Source: Haliscomenobacter sp. (lineage in GTDB: Bacteria > Bacteroidota > Bacteroidia > Chitinophagales > Saprospiraceae). From it: a stretch of DNA of 64,000 nucleotides. The number at the start of each line of letters is the position of its first letter. Positions within the stretch are counted from its first letter, which is position 1. Of this stretch, positions 47,303 to 57,345 are shown piece after piece. The stretch is from contig JADJHZ010000002.1 in the NCBI GenBank assembly GCA_016707205.1, positions 496,001 to 560,000 of the forward strand. The letters run 5' to 3'. Below the pieces are notes generated by a model. The model was not told where the DNA came from and searched no databases. It worked only from the letters and a program-made list of their open reading frames with translations. Made by a program: the position numbers and the translations under genes.

Positions 47303-47730
47303 ATGAGTTATTCATTGTCCTTTTCCAAAGCCGTACTTGTGGTCATTTTCGTAGCCGACAAAATGCGGCAGGGGCAGTTTGAGTTTTTGTCCGCAGCCAA
47401 GATCTCAGAGGTGTTGAACATACCCAAACCCACCTTGGTAAAGATTTTGCAAAGTCTTAGCGCAGAAGGAATTATAGAAACCAAAGAGGGCAAGATGGGC
47501 GGAGTACGCCTGATGAAAGATCCCCAAAAAATCTCGGTCCTAGACATCCTGAACGCCGTAGAAAAGGGAAATCCCTCTTTCACACCTCCTACAACATCAT
47601 GGCGGAGGGGAAACGCCCCAACATCGCCCAAAAGTCCGTAACCTCCGTGTTTGACGCTGCCGAAAGGCAGTTGAAAAACGCTCTTGCCGGAAAGTCGATC
47701 GGCGATATCCTTGCAGATATGAATGGGTAA
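47303..47730 (+). CDS. Rrf2 family transcriptional regulator, one frameshift
   Basis: This is a winged-helix regulator of the Rrf2/IscR family. The N-terminal LSFSKAVLVVIFVADKM and recognition region (FLSAAKISEVLNIPKPTLVKILQSLSAEGIIETKEGKMGGVRL) are intact. The frame changes near 47565; one indel there continues into YNIMAEGKRPNIAQKSVTSVFDAAERQLKNAL and a stop at 47730, the usual dimerisation helix. About 142 aa after repair. No CxnC cluster ligands are seen, so it is probably not an Fe-S sensor. It is followed 40 bp later by a methyltransferase gene that it may control. Confidence 0.8.
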
Positions 47731-47770
47731 TTTTTTTGTTTAAACGTAATATTCTAAATATTGACTATGT

Positions 47771-48400
47771 ATGATTTTTAGCGACTTCTTCTCCTATGTC
47801 CAAGAAACCCGATGGTACCGGGAGTTTCTAAATCCGGTGGTTGATGAAATCCCCGCCCATAGCAGCGTCCTGGATATCGGCGCCGGCACGGGTAAGCTCC
47901 TTCAAATCTTAAGCCTGGAAAAAGAGGTGCAATGCACCGGCACAGACACCGACCCCGGCATGCTTCAAAGGGCTCGAAGAAAGCTGGGGCAAGTACCTGC
48001 CCAACTTATACCAACCGAAGCAGGAGGCGCCTTGCCTTTTGAAGACGGCCGGTTCGATGTTGTATCCATTTGCAACGTCCTTTTTTTGTTACCTGAAAAT
48101 GGAGTGCTGCAGATACTCAGCGAAGCGCGCCGGGTGGTGAGAAACGGCGGAAAAATAGTTATTCTCCACCCCTCTGGGAGGACAACTCCACGCGACTTGA
48201 ACCGAAAATTTCCGTTTCTACTGAACCCAACGGCGGCCATGTGGTACTTCGCCACTAGAAATCAAGCCAGGTTTTGGTGTCGCGATAACCCCCTTGCAAG
48301 GTTCTGCTCCGAACACCAGCTGAAGTACGGCCGAAATACCGTTTTGAAGGCTATGCGTTACTGGAAGTCATCCAATAATTTTTTGGTTTTAAATAAATAA
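47771..48400 (+). CDS. Class I SAM-dependent methyltransferase (UbiE-like)
   Basis: This is a 209-aa methyltransferase. Motif I is VLDIGAGTGKLLQI (near residue 35), the acidic residue of strand 2 follows in CTGTDTDPGMLQRA, and motif IV is DVVSICNVLFLLPE. The post-motif VRNGGKIVILHPSG is typical of UbiE/menaquinone-type enzymes. Substrate unknown; the C-terminal NNFLVLNK resembles phospholipid/quinone methyltransferases only loosely. It lies 40 bp after the Rrf2 gene and 28 bp before a barrel protein gene, so the three may form one unit. Confidence 0.85.
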   Translation: MIFSDFFSYVQETRWYREFLNPVVDEIPAHSSVLDIGAGTGKLLQILSLEKEVQCTGTDTDPGMLQRARRKLGQVPAQLIPTEAGGALPFEDGRFDVVSICNVLFLLPENGVLQILSEARRVVRNGGKIVILHPSGRTTPRDLNRKFPFLLNPTAAMWYFATRNQARFWCRDNPLARFCSEHQLKYGRNTVLKAMRYWKSSNNFLVLNK

Positions 48401-48428
48401 AATAAATATCACGTATAAATTTTTAAAC

Positions 48429-49018
48429 ATGCAAACTACAAAAACTATTGCTTTCTTCGCTTTCTTTGCCTTTTTCGCAGCCGGAACCGGAACCGCTCAG
48501 GAATCGCCAAACCGGACGAAATGGTCTTTGGAAATCGATCCCGCTACTTTCGTCTGGGGAGGATTCTCGGCGCACCTTCGGATTCAGCCGAAAATGCAAA
48601 ACACCTCGTATACGGCGTCGGCGTGTACGCCATGAACATGCCTGATTTATTGGTTGGTTTTTACAAAAACAACAAAGACCAAGGTTGGAATGTGCGCATC
48701 AATCGAGGGTATGGGGTATTTGCCGAGCATCACTTCGTCGAAGTGAACCGCCGCTGGTTTGCTGGGGGGCAGGCGAGTTTACAGGAATACAAGATCGAAA
48801 GGGATGACGCCGATGGCAGCGCCAAATACACCAATGCGCTACTTATGGCTTTCGGAGGGTATGCCATCCAACCCTTTAATTTCAATTTGTACTTCAAGCC
48901 TTGGGCAGGAGTAGGATATACAGGGAAAATTTCCGGTCAAACTAAACTCGGTGATGCCGCATATCACATTGCCCCGATAACGATGTTTGCCACGTTGCAC
49001 GTAGGGTATAGCTTTTAA
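48429..49018 (+). CDS. Outer-membrane beta-barrel protein, one frameshift
   Basis: A signal peptide (FFAFFAFFAAGTGTAQ) is followed by strands typical of a small outer-membrane barrel: KWSLEIDPATFVWGGFSAHLRIQPK, then in another frame VYGVGVYAMNMPDLLVGFYK, INRGYGVFAEHHFVEVNRRWFAGGQASLQ and the C-terminal MFATLHVGYSF with terminal Phe. The frame change is near 48590-48600. About 195 aa. It is the last gene of the Rrf2-methyltransferase cluster. Function unknown. Confidence 0.7.
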
Positions 49019-49129
49019 TGATAAGAATAGAGAATCCTGCAGCTTAAATGCAGGCATTACCTAATGCCGAAGTGGCTTGGGAATGTTCCCCAACGCACCC
49101 TACTGGACATTTTCGTTTTCCTGGAGCCC

Positions 49130-49162
49130 AGACCTTCCTGGTTTCGCAAACCAGGAAGGTCT
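49130..49162. terminator. 15-bp perfect hairpin between convergent genes
   Basis: Bases 49130-49144 and 49148-49162 are perfect inverted copies around CGC; each arm reads AGACCTTCCTGGTTT from its outer end. It lies between the barrel gene (+) and the membrane protein gene (-). There is no T tract, so a bidirectional terminator or a dispersed palindromic repeat are both possible. Confidence 0.55.
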
Positions 49163-49194
49163 CGTTCACTAAATGCCCAGTATGGTGTCCCAAA

Positions 49195-49884
49195 CTACTT
49201 CGCGTCAGGTACAGTCCTTAAAACGAAGAACCCGATGGCAATAGCCCAGGCAGGAGCAGGGACAAGAAACAGGTTCAACGCAATTTCAGCTAAAATAGCC
49301 AATCCAAATAGGTTTCCAAAGCCATCCAGAAGGGAAATAGCGCCTACGCAAACGGTGAACCATCCCAGAACCCGTTTTTCGGCTTTGATAAATATCCCTA
49401 TCCCCACCAGCCAGACGCCGCCCACGATGGTGTCAAATAAATTCCAAAGCCCCCCGTAAACCATTTGGGAAAAGGTGTCGAACAATAATTTGATCGTCTC
49501 TTGCTGGGCGGCGGAGGCATCTGGGAATTCGATGAGAAACGAAGGCCAGGTAACAGCCAAAATAGAGGCGCCAATCCCGCCAATTAAAATATACGACGTC
49601 CCGCAGAAGGACAGGAGGTTTCTCCACGGCGTTTTGCCCCGGAGCCATTCATGAAGATAAAACAGTGCCGGAAGTAAAAGCAAATAATACCCAAAAATAT
49701 CTGTGATCATGCTCCATCGGAGCATTCCGATATGCACATCGGGTAGAGAAAAAATCAGAACGGGTTCGGAAAAAAAGTCAAAATTGAAATTTACGGACCC
49801 GGCTACCAGAAAATAGCTTATGAAAGCGAGAATTCCGGATAAAATGGTGATCCAGCCAACGGTGTTTCTGAAATTACGTTCCAT
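49195..49884 (-). CDS. DUF4386-like integral membrane protein
   Basis: This 229-aa protein has about six membrane helices: VGWITILSGILAFISYFLVAG, MITDIFGYYLLLLPALFYL, LLSFCGTSYILIGGIGASILAV, LFDTIVGGVWLVGIGIFIK, VLGWFTVCVGAISLLDGFGNLFGLAI and NLFLVPAPAWAIAIGFFVLR. The pattern is like the DUF4386 family, whose role is not known. It is a single gene on the minus strand with no apparent partner. Confidence 0.65.
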   Translation of the reverse strand: MERNFRNTVGWITILSGILAFISYFLVAGSVNFNFDFFSEPVLIFSLPDVHIGMLRWSMITDIFGYYLLLLPALFYLHEWLRGKTPWRNLLSFCGTSYILIGGIGASILAVTWPSFLIEFPDASAAQQETIKLLFDTFSQMVYGGLWNLFDTIVGGVWLVGIGIFIKAEKRVLGWFTVCVGAISLLDGFGNLFGLAILAEIALNLFLVPAPAWAIAIGFFVLRTVPDAK

Positions 49885-49970
49885 TTGCTTGCGATTTTTT
49901 GAAGAATAAAAACCGCTGCAATTATAGAAAGTAGTGCCAGTTGGAATTGTATAATTTGGCCATGATGAAT

Positions 49971-50810
49971 TTACACCATGATGTGCCCGGGTATTTTGGT
50001 ATTTGACAACCGGTATTCTTTTGGCGTCATGCCGGTGAAGGACCTGAATGCTCTAATAAAATGCGATTGGTCATAATAGCCGGCCTGCAAGCCGATCTGG
50101 GTTAAAGAGCACTGCTTGTGGTGATGTAGCAGATGGAGCGAGGCAAGGTATTTGTTGTAAAGCATAAACGATTCTGGTCCCATTCCCAACCACTCCACGG
50201 CAAGCCGTCTCATGTGCCGGTCGGAGATGCCGCCTTCTTTGCAAAGACGGTGAATCGTATAATCAGCCATGTTTTTGGAAAAAAAAAGCGATTGAATCCG
50301 GTTTAAATCCCGGTTAAAATACGCCGCAGAAATTCGTTGATAAGCCCATTTCATTATTTCTGCTACCTGCTCTTCAAATACCTCTGTTCCAATTAATTTT
50401 TGATAAAGGGTCTTCAGGGATTTGCATACCACCTGGCCCTCTATCACGGTGTTGTTAAACACGCGAACCGGCTCGCCAAACAACAGCCTGAGCCCAACCG
50501 CATTCATCTGAATGCCAATCAGTCGCTGGGGGCCTTTTTTGACAAGGCTAAATGGCTTGAAATTGATGCCATTGATAAAGCAGGCGGGAAGAGGGCTTCG
50601 GATATTCAACCCTGGATTGCAATAAACTATTTCGTCCGAAAGGTTAAAAATGATCTCAACAGTTCCTTTTGGTAAAATGCATTCCTCCCTTTCATTAAAA
50701 GCGTATTCCCTCAGTTTCCAGATGCATTTGATCACATGTTTTCCAATTTCCTCAGGAGGGAAATACGCGCAGATTGGCATTGGCGAGTTTTGGCGTTGGG
50801 TTGTTATCAA
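49971..50810 (-). CDS. AraC family transcriptional regulator
   Basis: This 279-aa regulator has an N-terminal sensory domain of the DUF6597 type (YFPPEEIGKHVIKCIWKLREYA, PKGTVEIIFNLSDEI). The C-terminal double HTH is complete: YTIHRLCKEGGISDRHMRRLAVEWLGMGPESFM and SLTQIGLQAGYYDQSHFIRAFRSFTGMTPKEYR. It is encoded on the same strand as the T9SS GH16 gene, which ends 53 bp upstream of it, and could be an independent gene. The signal sensed is unknown. Confidence 0.88.
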   Translation of the reverse strand: MITTQRQNSPMPICAYFPPEEIGKHVIKCIWKLREYAFNEREECILPKGTVEIIFNLSDEIVYCNPGLNIRSPLPACFINGINFKPFSLVKKGPQRLIGIQMNAVGLRLLFGEPVRVFNNTVIEGQVVCKSLKTLYQKLIGTEVFEEQVAEIMKWAYQRISAAYFNRDLNRIQSLFFSKNMADYTIHRLCKEGGISDRHMRRLAVEWLGMGPESFMLYNKYLASLHLLHHHKQCSLTQIGLQAGYYDQSHFIRAFRSFTGMTPKEYRLSNTKIPGHIMV

Positions 50811-50862
50811 GGAGCAACATGGTTGAAACTTATTTTATGCTACCAGGAGTGTGGCTAAAATC

Positions 50863-52128
50863 TTATAAAACAAGCACCTTTTTCGACATTGCAACCCGCT
50901 TATCGCTAAGAAACACCATGTACACTCCCTTGGTTAAAGAGGAAATATCAATGGATGCCGATTGGCTCATCGACGTTTGAATAAGGGCTTTTCCCGAAAC
51001 ATCTGCAATGCGAACCAGGTAGTGCCCCGGTTCTTTCACCTGGATGTTTAAGGCCCCCTGGGCTGGATTCGGGAAGACACGAAACCCGGCATCATTTTCC
51101 TTCTCGTCCACGCCGGTAACCGTACCCAACTCGTATACCCGCACCCAATCGATGAATACGGAGCAAGGAAACACCGCTTCTGCTCCAACCGCTCCGCCAT
51201 ACGTTTGCGGACCGCCGCCTACGCCGGCGCTTAAAATGGCAAACATCTGGTGCTCGAAAGGACGCCATTCGCTGAAATGGTTGGAATACTCCGATACGCC
51301 CACACGCTTTCCTGAGAAATTTAAAACAGCCAGTTCGTCTTTTCCGTCTTTTTTAAAGGCGCTTCCGTCGTTCAGATAATGAATATGGTACACGTGGTCA
51401 TCTACAAAGAACTCCATCCGGTCCTGATACCAGTCTATGCCATAGGTATGGAAACCGGCACTCCCGGCATTGAGGTCGTCGTTTGCAGGCGGGTAGCCGC
51501 CATAACCGGGTTCCGAGGGATTGGGAACGGCCTGATGGGCGTAACTATAATAGGCTGCCAGATGCCCATGGTTCCAGGACTGCCATTGGTTGTTTTCCCA
51601 GGACCAGGCATAGTGAACGCCTCCGAGGTTGTGGTAAGGGATGGCGCCCACATATTCCATAATATCAATTTCTCCGCCCTGAGGCCACATAAGCCAGCTC
51701 CAGCCCTGGGGCAATTCACTGGGCATCATCCAAAACGCGAACCCTTGCCCGGGGTATTTCACGTCCCTGGGGAAAACCCTGGCTACAATCCGGCAGCCTG
51801 GGCCCCAGGAAGCTTTTCCTGCCGTGTTGATCCTGCCGCTGGTATAGTTCCTGTCCTCATACCGTTCTTTTCGCGTGGTGATCACCAGGCAGCCGTCTTC
51901 GGCGCCCGGCACGTTTCGCTGAAAATGCACATTTTCGATCCGGTTGGTGGCCCGGTCAAGCTGCCCGGTACCCCAGTCCCCGTTTACGCCGGTACCGGTT
52001 TCAAAGCTCCATTTGGTTAGATCAAGGGAGTCCTGATTAAAGTTGTCTTCCCAGATTAATTTCCCAACCTGGGCTGAAAGAGGGCAATTGGCCAACAGGA
52101 ATAAAATCAAAAAGGCTATATTTTTCAT
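50863..52128 (-). CDS. GH16 family glucanase with T9SS sorting domain
   Basis: This is a second beta-glucanase. A signal peptide (LANCPLSAQ) is followed by the GH16 domain: KLIWEDNFNQDSLDLTKWSFE, RINTAGKASWGPGCRIVARV, the catalytic GGEIDIMEYVG and the C-terminal IDWVRVYEL. After a linker, residues 345-421 form a T9SS type A domain (FRVFPNPAQGALNIQV, ISSLTKGVYMVFL). The 421-aa gene is intact. Unlike the lipoprotein GH16 in the sus locus, this enzyme is predicted to be secreted through the outer membrane. An independent role on soluble or particulate glucan is plausible. Confidence 0.92.
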   Translation of the reverse strand: MKNIAFLILFLLANCPLSAQVGKLIWEDNFNQDSLDLTKWSFETGTGVNGDWGTGQLDRATNRIENVHFQRNVPGAEDGCLVITTRKERYEDRNYTSGRINTAGKASWGPGCRIVARVFPRDVKYPGQGFAFWMMPSELPQGWSWLMWPQGGEIDIMEYVGAIPYHNLGGVHYAWSWENNQWQSWNHGHLAAYYSYAHQAVPNPSEPGYGGYPPANDDLNAGSAGFHTYGIDWYQDRMEFFVDDHVYHIHYLNDGSAFKKDGKDELAVLNFSGKRVGVSEYSNHFSEWRPFEHQMFAILSAGVGGGPQTYGGAVGAEAVFPCSVFIDWVRVYELGTVTGVDEKENDAGFRVFPNPAQGALNIQVKEPGHYLVRIADVSGKALIQTSMSQSASIDISSLTKGVYMVFLSDKRVAMSKKVLVL

Positions 52129-52225
52129 GGCGCTTTTTTGAATAAAGAGGTTTGGCCTTTTGATTTGGATTAGAAGAATCCCGAGCCCGTAAATCGGAAG
52201 ATTGAATGGCGCTACTCAATGAACC

Positions 52226-52633
52226 CTAGTTTTTCAGTATTTCGAGAAAGGCATTCGCAGAAATGACCTCAACAGGGGGAAAAGCAACGTCTCTGAGTAG
52301 GTTAAAATGATGATCGTTCGAAACGATAAATAAGGCATTAGCCGAAATAGCGCAATCGACAAATTTATTGTCGTCAGGGTCTTTATGAATGAGATTCCAA
52401 CGGAAATAAACCTCAACGAGTTCTACATTGTCCAACTGAAATAGAAGCTCGGCAAAATTTTGTGCAATTTGGCTTGTCGTTTTTCTTCCAAAATTTCGAT
52501 ATACTCCTGAATAATTAGTTCCGAAACAGCCAACTCATACTTTCCGGAAAGAAGGCTGTCAAATATTGGCCTGTATTTCGAAATTTTTGGAATGGCCATC
52601 AAAAAGAACATTCGTGTCGATGACCACTTTCAT
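52226..52633 (-). CDS. PIN domain toxin, two frameshifts
   Basis: This is a type II toxin of the PIN family. The repaired N-terminus reads MKVVIDTNVLLMAIPK, with the first catalytic Asp. The middle has AVSELIIQEYIEILEEK, and the C-terminal part has HKDPDDNKFVDCAISANALFIVSNDHHF with the other acidic residues. The frame is broken at AAAAA 52601-52605 (one extra) and TTTTT 52490-52494 (one short). About 136 aa after repair. The ATG overlaps the antitoxin stop by 4 bp. If the indels are real, the toxin is inactivated; the homopolymer context suggests error. Confidence 0.78.
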
Positions 52634-52857
52634 TGGCCCTCATACTTGGTCCGCATATGTTCTTTAGACCATTCTTCAATTTTTTCCTCCCCCCACTGGT
52701 TGGATTCAAAGAGTTGATCCATTTCTGACGTAACCTTATTTGCAAAATAGTTTCGGAGAAAGGACCTTATTTCCAATAGCTGGTCATCCGGAATGTCAAA
52801 CCGAAATACCTTCAATAACTCCAGTTGCAAATTGGTCAGTTTTTTTGCCGTTTCCAT
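52630..52857 (-). CDS. Antitoxin of the PIN toxin pair
   Basis: This 75-aa, mostly helical acidic protein (LTNLQLELLKVFRFDIPDDQLLEIRSFLRNYFANKVTSEMDQLFES) ends KEHMRTKYEGQ. The order antitoxin then toxin with an ATGA overlap is the classic arrangement. Similar short proteins accompany PIN toxins in Bacteroidota and cyanobacteria. No DNA-binding motif is obvious. Confidence 0.75.
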   Translation of the reverse strand: METAKKLTNLQLELLKVFRFDIPDDQLLEIRSFLRNYFANKVTSEMDQLFESNQWGEEKIEEWSKEHMRTKYEGQ

Positions 52858-53005
52858 GCACTACTTTTAGGCAAGTTAATCCAATTGTAAACCTTTTGCA
52901 AGGTTCTTTCAATGAGCGGGTGCAACCGCCTATCTCGATCAAAAGGGAATGAATCGACCGACTTCGTTCCACCCAAACGCGTTTTACGCAGGCTTCCAAA
53001 AACCT

Positions 53006-54971
53006 TTACTCCATCTGAAACGGCGACGCCGGCAACCCTTCCTTGTTGTACAAATTGGGATTATCGGGGTTGTCCGCCCAGGCGTAGCGCACGTATTTGG
53101 GGTTGGGAATTTGCTCGCTCCACACGATCACCTTGTCCCCTTCTATTTTAGCTTTGGCCCAAACGAATTTTTTATCTGCTCCGGCAATGGCGAATTCGCT
53201 CAGCTCCTCGCCGTCGTTGGAAACGAGTCCGCCGCCCACGTTCGAAAAGGAGATTATAACCTTGGCGCCTTCGATTTGGTGTTCTTTGTACAATGGGCCG
53301 GAATACACAATGTCCTCGCCGTAGGCCAGCTTCAACGCCGACAATGCCATGCGTTCGCCTACGTCCTTTTTGTTGTCGGGGTGGATGTCGTTCCATTCGC
53401 CGAGGTCGATGTTGACGGTCATAGCGGTGTTGGGTATGCTCAGCGCCTTGCGTTGCGACTCCCTCAGAGCCGCCCAGTTGCTCTCGGAGGGAAGGTAGGA
53501 TACCTCCATAAAGTTGGGGAGTTGGGCATAGATAAAGGGGATATCCGGGCGTTGGAACACCTCTCTCCAGCCGTCTACCAGGGCATGCAGGTAGCTTTCG
53601 TAGAGTTCCGGACGCCCGGCATTGCTTTCCCCCTGATACCAGAGGATGCCCTTTAGTGGAAATTGGGTATAAGGCGCCACCATGGCGTTGTACAGGGAAG
53701 CAGGCTCATTTTGGGGGTTTATCCTCCTTACTCTGGGTTCATTGGCATTGGGTCTTGGCATAGCCTGGAAATTGAAGGGAGCAAACACCTCCCCCACCTT
53801 GTATTGCCAGTATCCCTTCAGGTCTACGGTGTCCTTCCCGGCGAAAATACAATACGGTTTGTCCGGCACAAAACCGCCTTTCCCTGCGGTATTGGTAACC
53901 CGCACCACGAAGATATTTTTACCACTTTTGAGTACTCCTGCGGGCACGCGATACCTTCGTTGCGGGTATTGGTAGGTCGTATTGCCTACTTTTTGGCCAT
54001 TAATGTAAAGCTCGTCGGCATCGACAATCCGGCCGAGGAACACCCGAGCCTCTTTCCCTGCCATAGAGGCAGGCAGGTCGATTTCCCGGCGATACCAAAC
54101 TACGCCGTTCAAATCTTTTATTCCCTGATCCTCCCAGTAGCCGGGAATGTTGATCGCACGCCAGTCTTTGGGCAAATAATCCGCTGCATACCAGGGCTTC
54201 TCGCCGGTAAGCCCTTTGTCGCATGGCTGGGGAGGGGTTGGGTTACCAGGAGGGCGGCTACCCAACTGGCGGTTTACAAAAGCGGTGTCTTTGTTCTCGC
54301 CAAGGATTTTTACGATGTCGGGGAACTCCTTAAATCCTTCTTCGGGCGTCCAGGCTTCTATTGGCGTCCCGCCCACACTGGCGTTGATCAGGCCAATAGG
54401 GATGCGGTATTTTTCATAGATCTTTTTGGCAAAAAAATACGCTACGGCAGAGAAGGGCCGTACTTCTTCCAACACAGCTTTATCCCAGGTTCCGCCGGGC
54501 AGATCGTCTTTGGGGCCGGAGATGCTGGTGGCCGTCGGAATTTTGAAATGCCGGATTTGGGGGAAGTTGGCGGTGGCAATCTCCCCGGCATAGGCGACAT
54601 CATGAATATCCATCTGATGCACCATATTGGATTGCCCGGCGCAAAGCCATACGTCGCCGATGAGAATATCCTTCACCTCAAGGGTGTTTTGGCGCCCGAA
54701 ACCCGCAGGGATATAAAAGGCCTCCTGCTGCCATCTCAGGCAGGATTACGCGCCAGGTACCTTCCGGGGAAGCTTTGGTTTTGTAGGTTTTTCCGTCAAA
54801 GACGACGCTAACTTTTTCATTGGGGGCTGCCCATCCCCAAACAGGGATTTGGGCTTCGCGTTGCAGAACGATGCCATCGCTGAGAAGTTTCGGGAGTTTA
54901 ACTTCGGCAAAGCAGGTGGAGATGGACGTAGCCAGGATGATCCATACAAGGAATGGCTGAATGCGTTTCAT
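53006..54971 (-). CDS. Sialate O-acetylesterase family (SASA) carbohydrate esterase, one frameshift
   Basis: This is an exported carbohydrate esterase of about 650 aa. A signal peptide (STCFAEVKLPKLLSDGIVLQ) starts the usual N-terminal domain. The catalytic serine is in CAGQSNMVHQM. A galactose-binding-like insert (WYRREIDLPASMAGKEARVFLGRIVDADELYINGQKVG) splits the SGNH domain, and GILWYQGESNAG follows. The frame changes near 54690-54710, joining EMAAGG to EVKDILIGDVWLCAGQS. The C-terminal VRYAWADNPDNPNLYNKEGLPASPF is typical of the family. Substrate could be sialic acid, rhamnogalacturonan or another acetylated glycan. Confidence 0.88.
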
Positions 54972-55064
54972 GGTTGGTTAATTTGTCTGAACGAGCCTAT
55001 CGGCAAATGGCCTCAAGTTATCGCTTTTCTATGCCGATTCCGTTCAAAAACGGTATTTTTATGC

Positions 55065-57345
55065 ATGGCAAATGGCGAATCCGGCACGGCATGTTTCGGT
55101 ATCCGGCACCACGGGCCGGGTTCTGCGCTGGCACTAAAGCGGGCGTTGCGGGAATATGGCCCGGATTTGCTTATGGTCGAAGCGCCCCAGGAAGCGGAAG
55201 CGTTGTTCCCGCAGCTTTTGCACCCCAAGCTGGAACTTCCCGTCGCGCTGCTGATGTATGCTGTTCCCGATGCTCGAAAGGCCGCTTACCTCCCTTTCGC
55301 TGAATTTTCTCCCGAACTCCAGGCAATTCGCTATGGAATGCAGGCGGGTATTCCTGTCCGGGCGATGGATCTTCCCTTGGCCGTCCAGTTTGGCCAGGAA
55401 AGCGACTGGTCTGAAGCCCGGGGTGAATCCGGTACAGACGCGGTCTCGAAAGATCCCCTGCAGATGCTTGCCCAACTTGCAGGATACGACGATAGCGAAC
55501 GGTGGTGGGACACCACGTTTGAACAAATGGACAACCCGGCGTCCATTTTTGCCCTGGTTCTGGAAATGATGCAGGCGCTCCGTCAGGCGCATGCAGGAGC
55601 GGAAAGCCGGGAAACCCTGGTTCGCGAAGCCTGGATGCGCCTGGGGATCCGTCAGGCGCAGGAAGAAGGGTTTGAGCGCATCGCCGTCGTTTGCGGCGCC
55701 TGGCACGCTCCGGTGCTGGAAGACGTCCGCGCTTTTTCCCCGAAATCCGACCGGGCGACGATTCGCGGACTGAAAAAAGAAAAGACGAAAGCGCTTTGGA
55801 TTCCCTGGAGCTACGACCGGCTGGCATTCCAGTCGGGCTACGGGGCCGGCGTGATCTCCCCTGCCTGGTATGAGTTGTTGTTTCAGCGCCGCGACGCCCT
55901 GGCCGCCCACTGGATGGTTCGTGCCGCCCGCCTGCTGCGCCAGGAACAATTGGAAACCTCGCCAGCCCAGGTTCAGGAGGCTGTACGGCTGGCGGAAACC
56001 CTGGCTGCCCTTCGCCAAAAAAATGTGCCAGGACTCGGAGAACTGGAAGATGCCTGCACGGGCGTGTTATGCCACGGACAAACGCCGCCATTGGCCCTTA
56101 TCCGCGAACGGCTGGTGGTTGGAGTGAAAATGGGGAAAGTTCCTGCCGGACTGGGCGCCTCCCCTTTGCAACAGGATCTGGAACGCAGTGTCAAATCTGC
56201 CCGCCTCACCAGAGAGTACGGCTCCTCAGAAAAACTGACCAAAGTGCTGGATCTGCGGATGGCGGCAAACTGGAGAGCGAGTTGTTTGCTACACCGGCTC
56301 CGGTTGCTCGGGGCGCCCTGGGGCGAACCAGGTTCCGTTCGGGGCGAAAGCCTGGGGTCGTTTAAAGAGGTATGGAAGCTTAAATGGAAAACCGATTTCC
56401 TGATCCGCCTGATCCAGGCGGGGATCTGGGGGATAACCATTCAGGAAGCCGCCAGAAATAAAGCGCTGGACCAAATTGAAAAAACCGTTTCCTTGCCCGA
56501 AGCGCTGGAGTTGCTCGATGAGATCCTGAAGTCCGACCTTCCGGAAATAGTTCCGGAGATGGTTCGCAAAATCCAGGGTTTTGCCGCTTCCACCAGCGAC
56601 ATGGATTTGCTGTTAGGGGCGTTCCCTGTGCTGGCACGCATACTGCGTTATGGAAGCGTGCGGAAAACCAACCTGGATGCCCTCGTTTCCCTTGTTGCCG
56701 AGGTGCTTCCCCGGATTTGCCTGGGGCTTCCGGACGCTGCCCGCAACATGGACGAGGAAACGGCCAAAGAATGGGTTCACCTGATATTGGGAGCGCACCA
56801 GGCCGTTCATTTGCTCACCGAACTTCCCGGCCGTACCGACTGGACCGAGGCGCTCGCCCGCCTTGCTCTTGACGCCGAATCCCATCCCTTGCTGGCAGGT
56901 CTTGCTACCCGGCTTTTGGTGGAGGAAGGGGTGTGGACGGCCAGTTCGGCGGCGTCGGTGTTGTCGCGGGCTTTGTCCGGGGAGAAAGGCAGGCGTTACC
57001 GAGCGCGCTTGGTTGGAGGATTTACCCGAGGGAGCGCGCTGTTGCTTTTTACATACGCCTTCGCTTTGGAGGATCGTAGCACAATGGGTAGACGACATCC
57101 CCGGGGAGGCATTCGGGCCGGTATTGCCTGTTCTCCGAAGGGCTTTTTCCCGATTCTCTGAGGCGGAGCGGAATATGATCTGGCAACGGGTACGGGAAGG
57201 CGAGGGCGCCTCCTCCTGGACCAAAATGAGGAGCGGATTGGAAGAAGCGCGTCTCCAACCGGTAACGCTTGCCTTGCACCGGCTGCTGGGTAACGACGCC
57301 GCAAGGTTCGAACAAACTCATTTTTCTTCTGGAATCCACTCTTGA
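55065..57345 (+). CDS. DUF5682 family protein, frameshifted near the end
   Basis: This large protein of unknown function (about 760 aa) starts MANGESGTACFGIRHHGPGSALALKRAL, which matches DUF5682. Residues 40-60 carry LLMVEAPQEAEALFP, and GFERIAVVCGAWHAPVL occurs near residue 210. The C-terminal third is helical repeats. The frame breaks between about 56985 and 57050, after which FLHTPSLWRIVAQWVDDIPGEAFGPVLPVLRRAF continues to a stop at 57345. In many genomes DUF5682 is encoded with a MoxR ATPase, a VWA protein and SWIM/DUF5691 proteins; none is present here. The start at 55065 excludes 72 upstream codons that overlap the esterase gene. Confidence 0.75.

Noticed and set aside
53663..54811. A 382-codon plus-strand open frame
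   Set aside because: It is antisense to the SASA esterase with its GQSNM motif; no signal, motif or conserved composition.
55134..56091. Overlapping long minus-strand frames
   Set aside because: They are antisense to DUF5682 and rich in Arg and Pro, as is usual for shadow frames.
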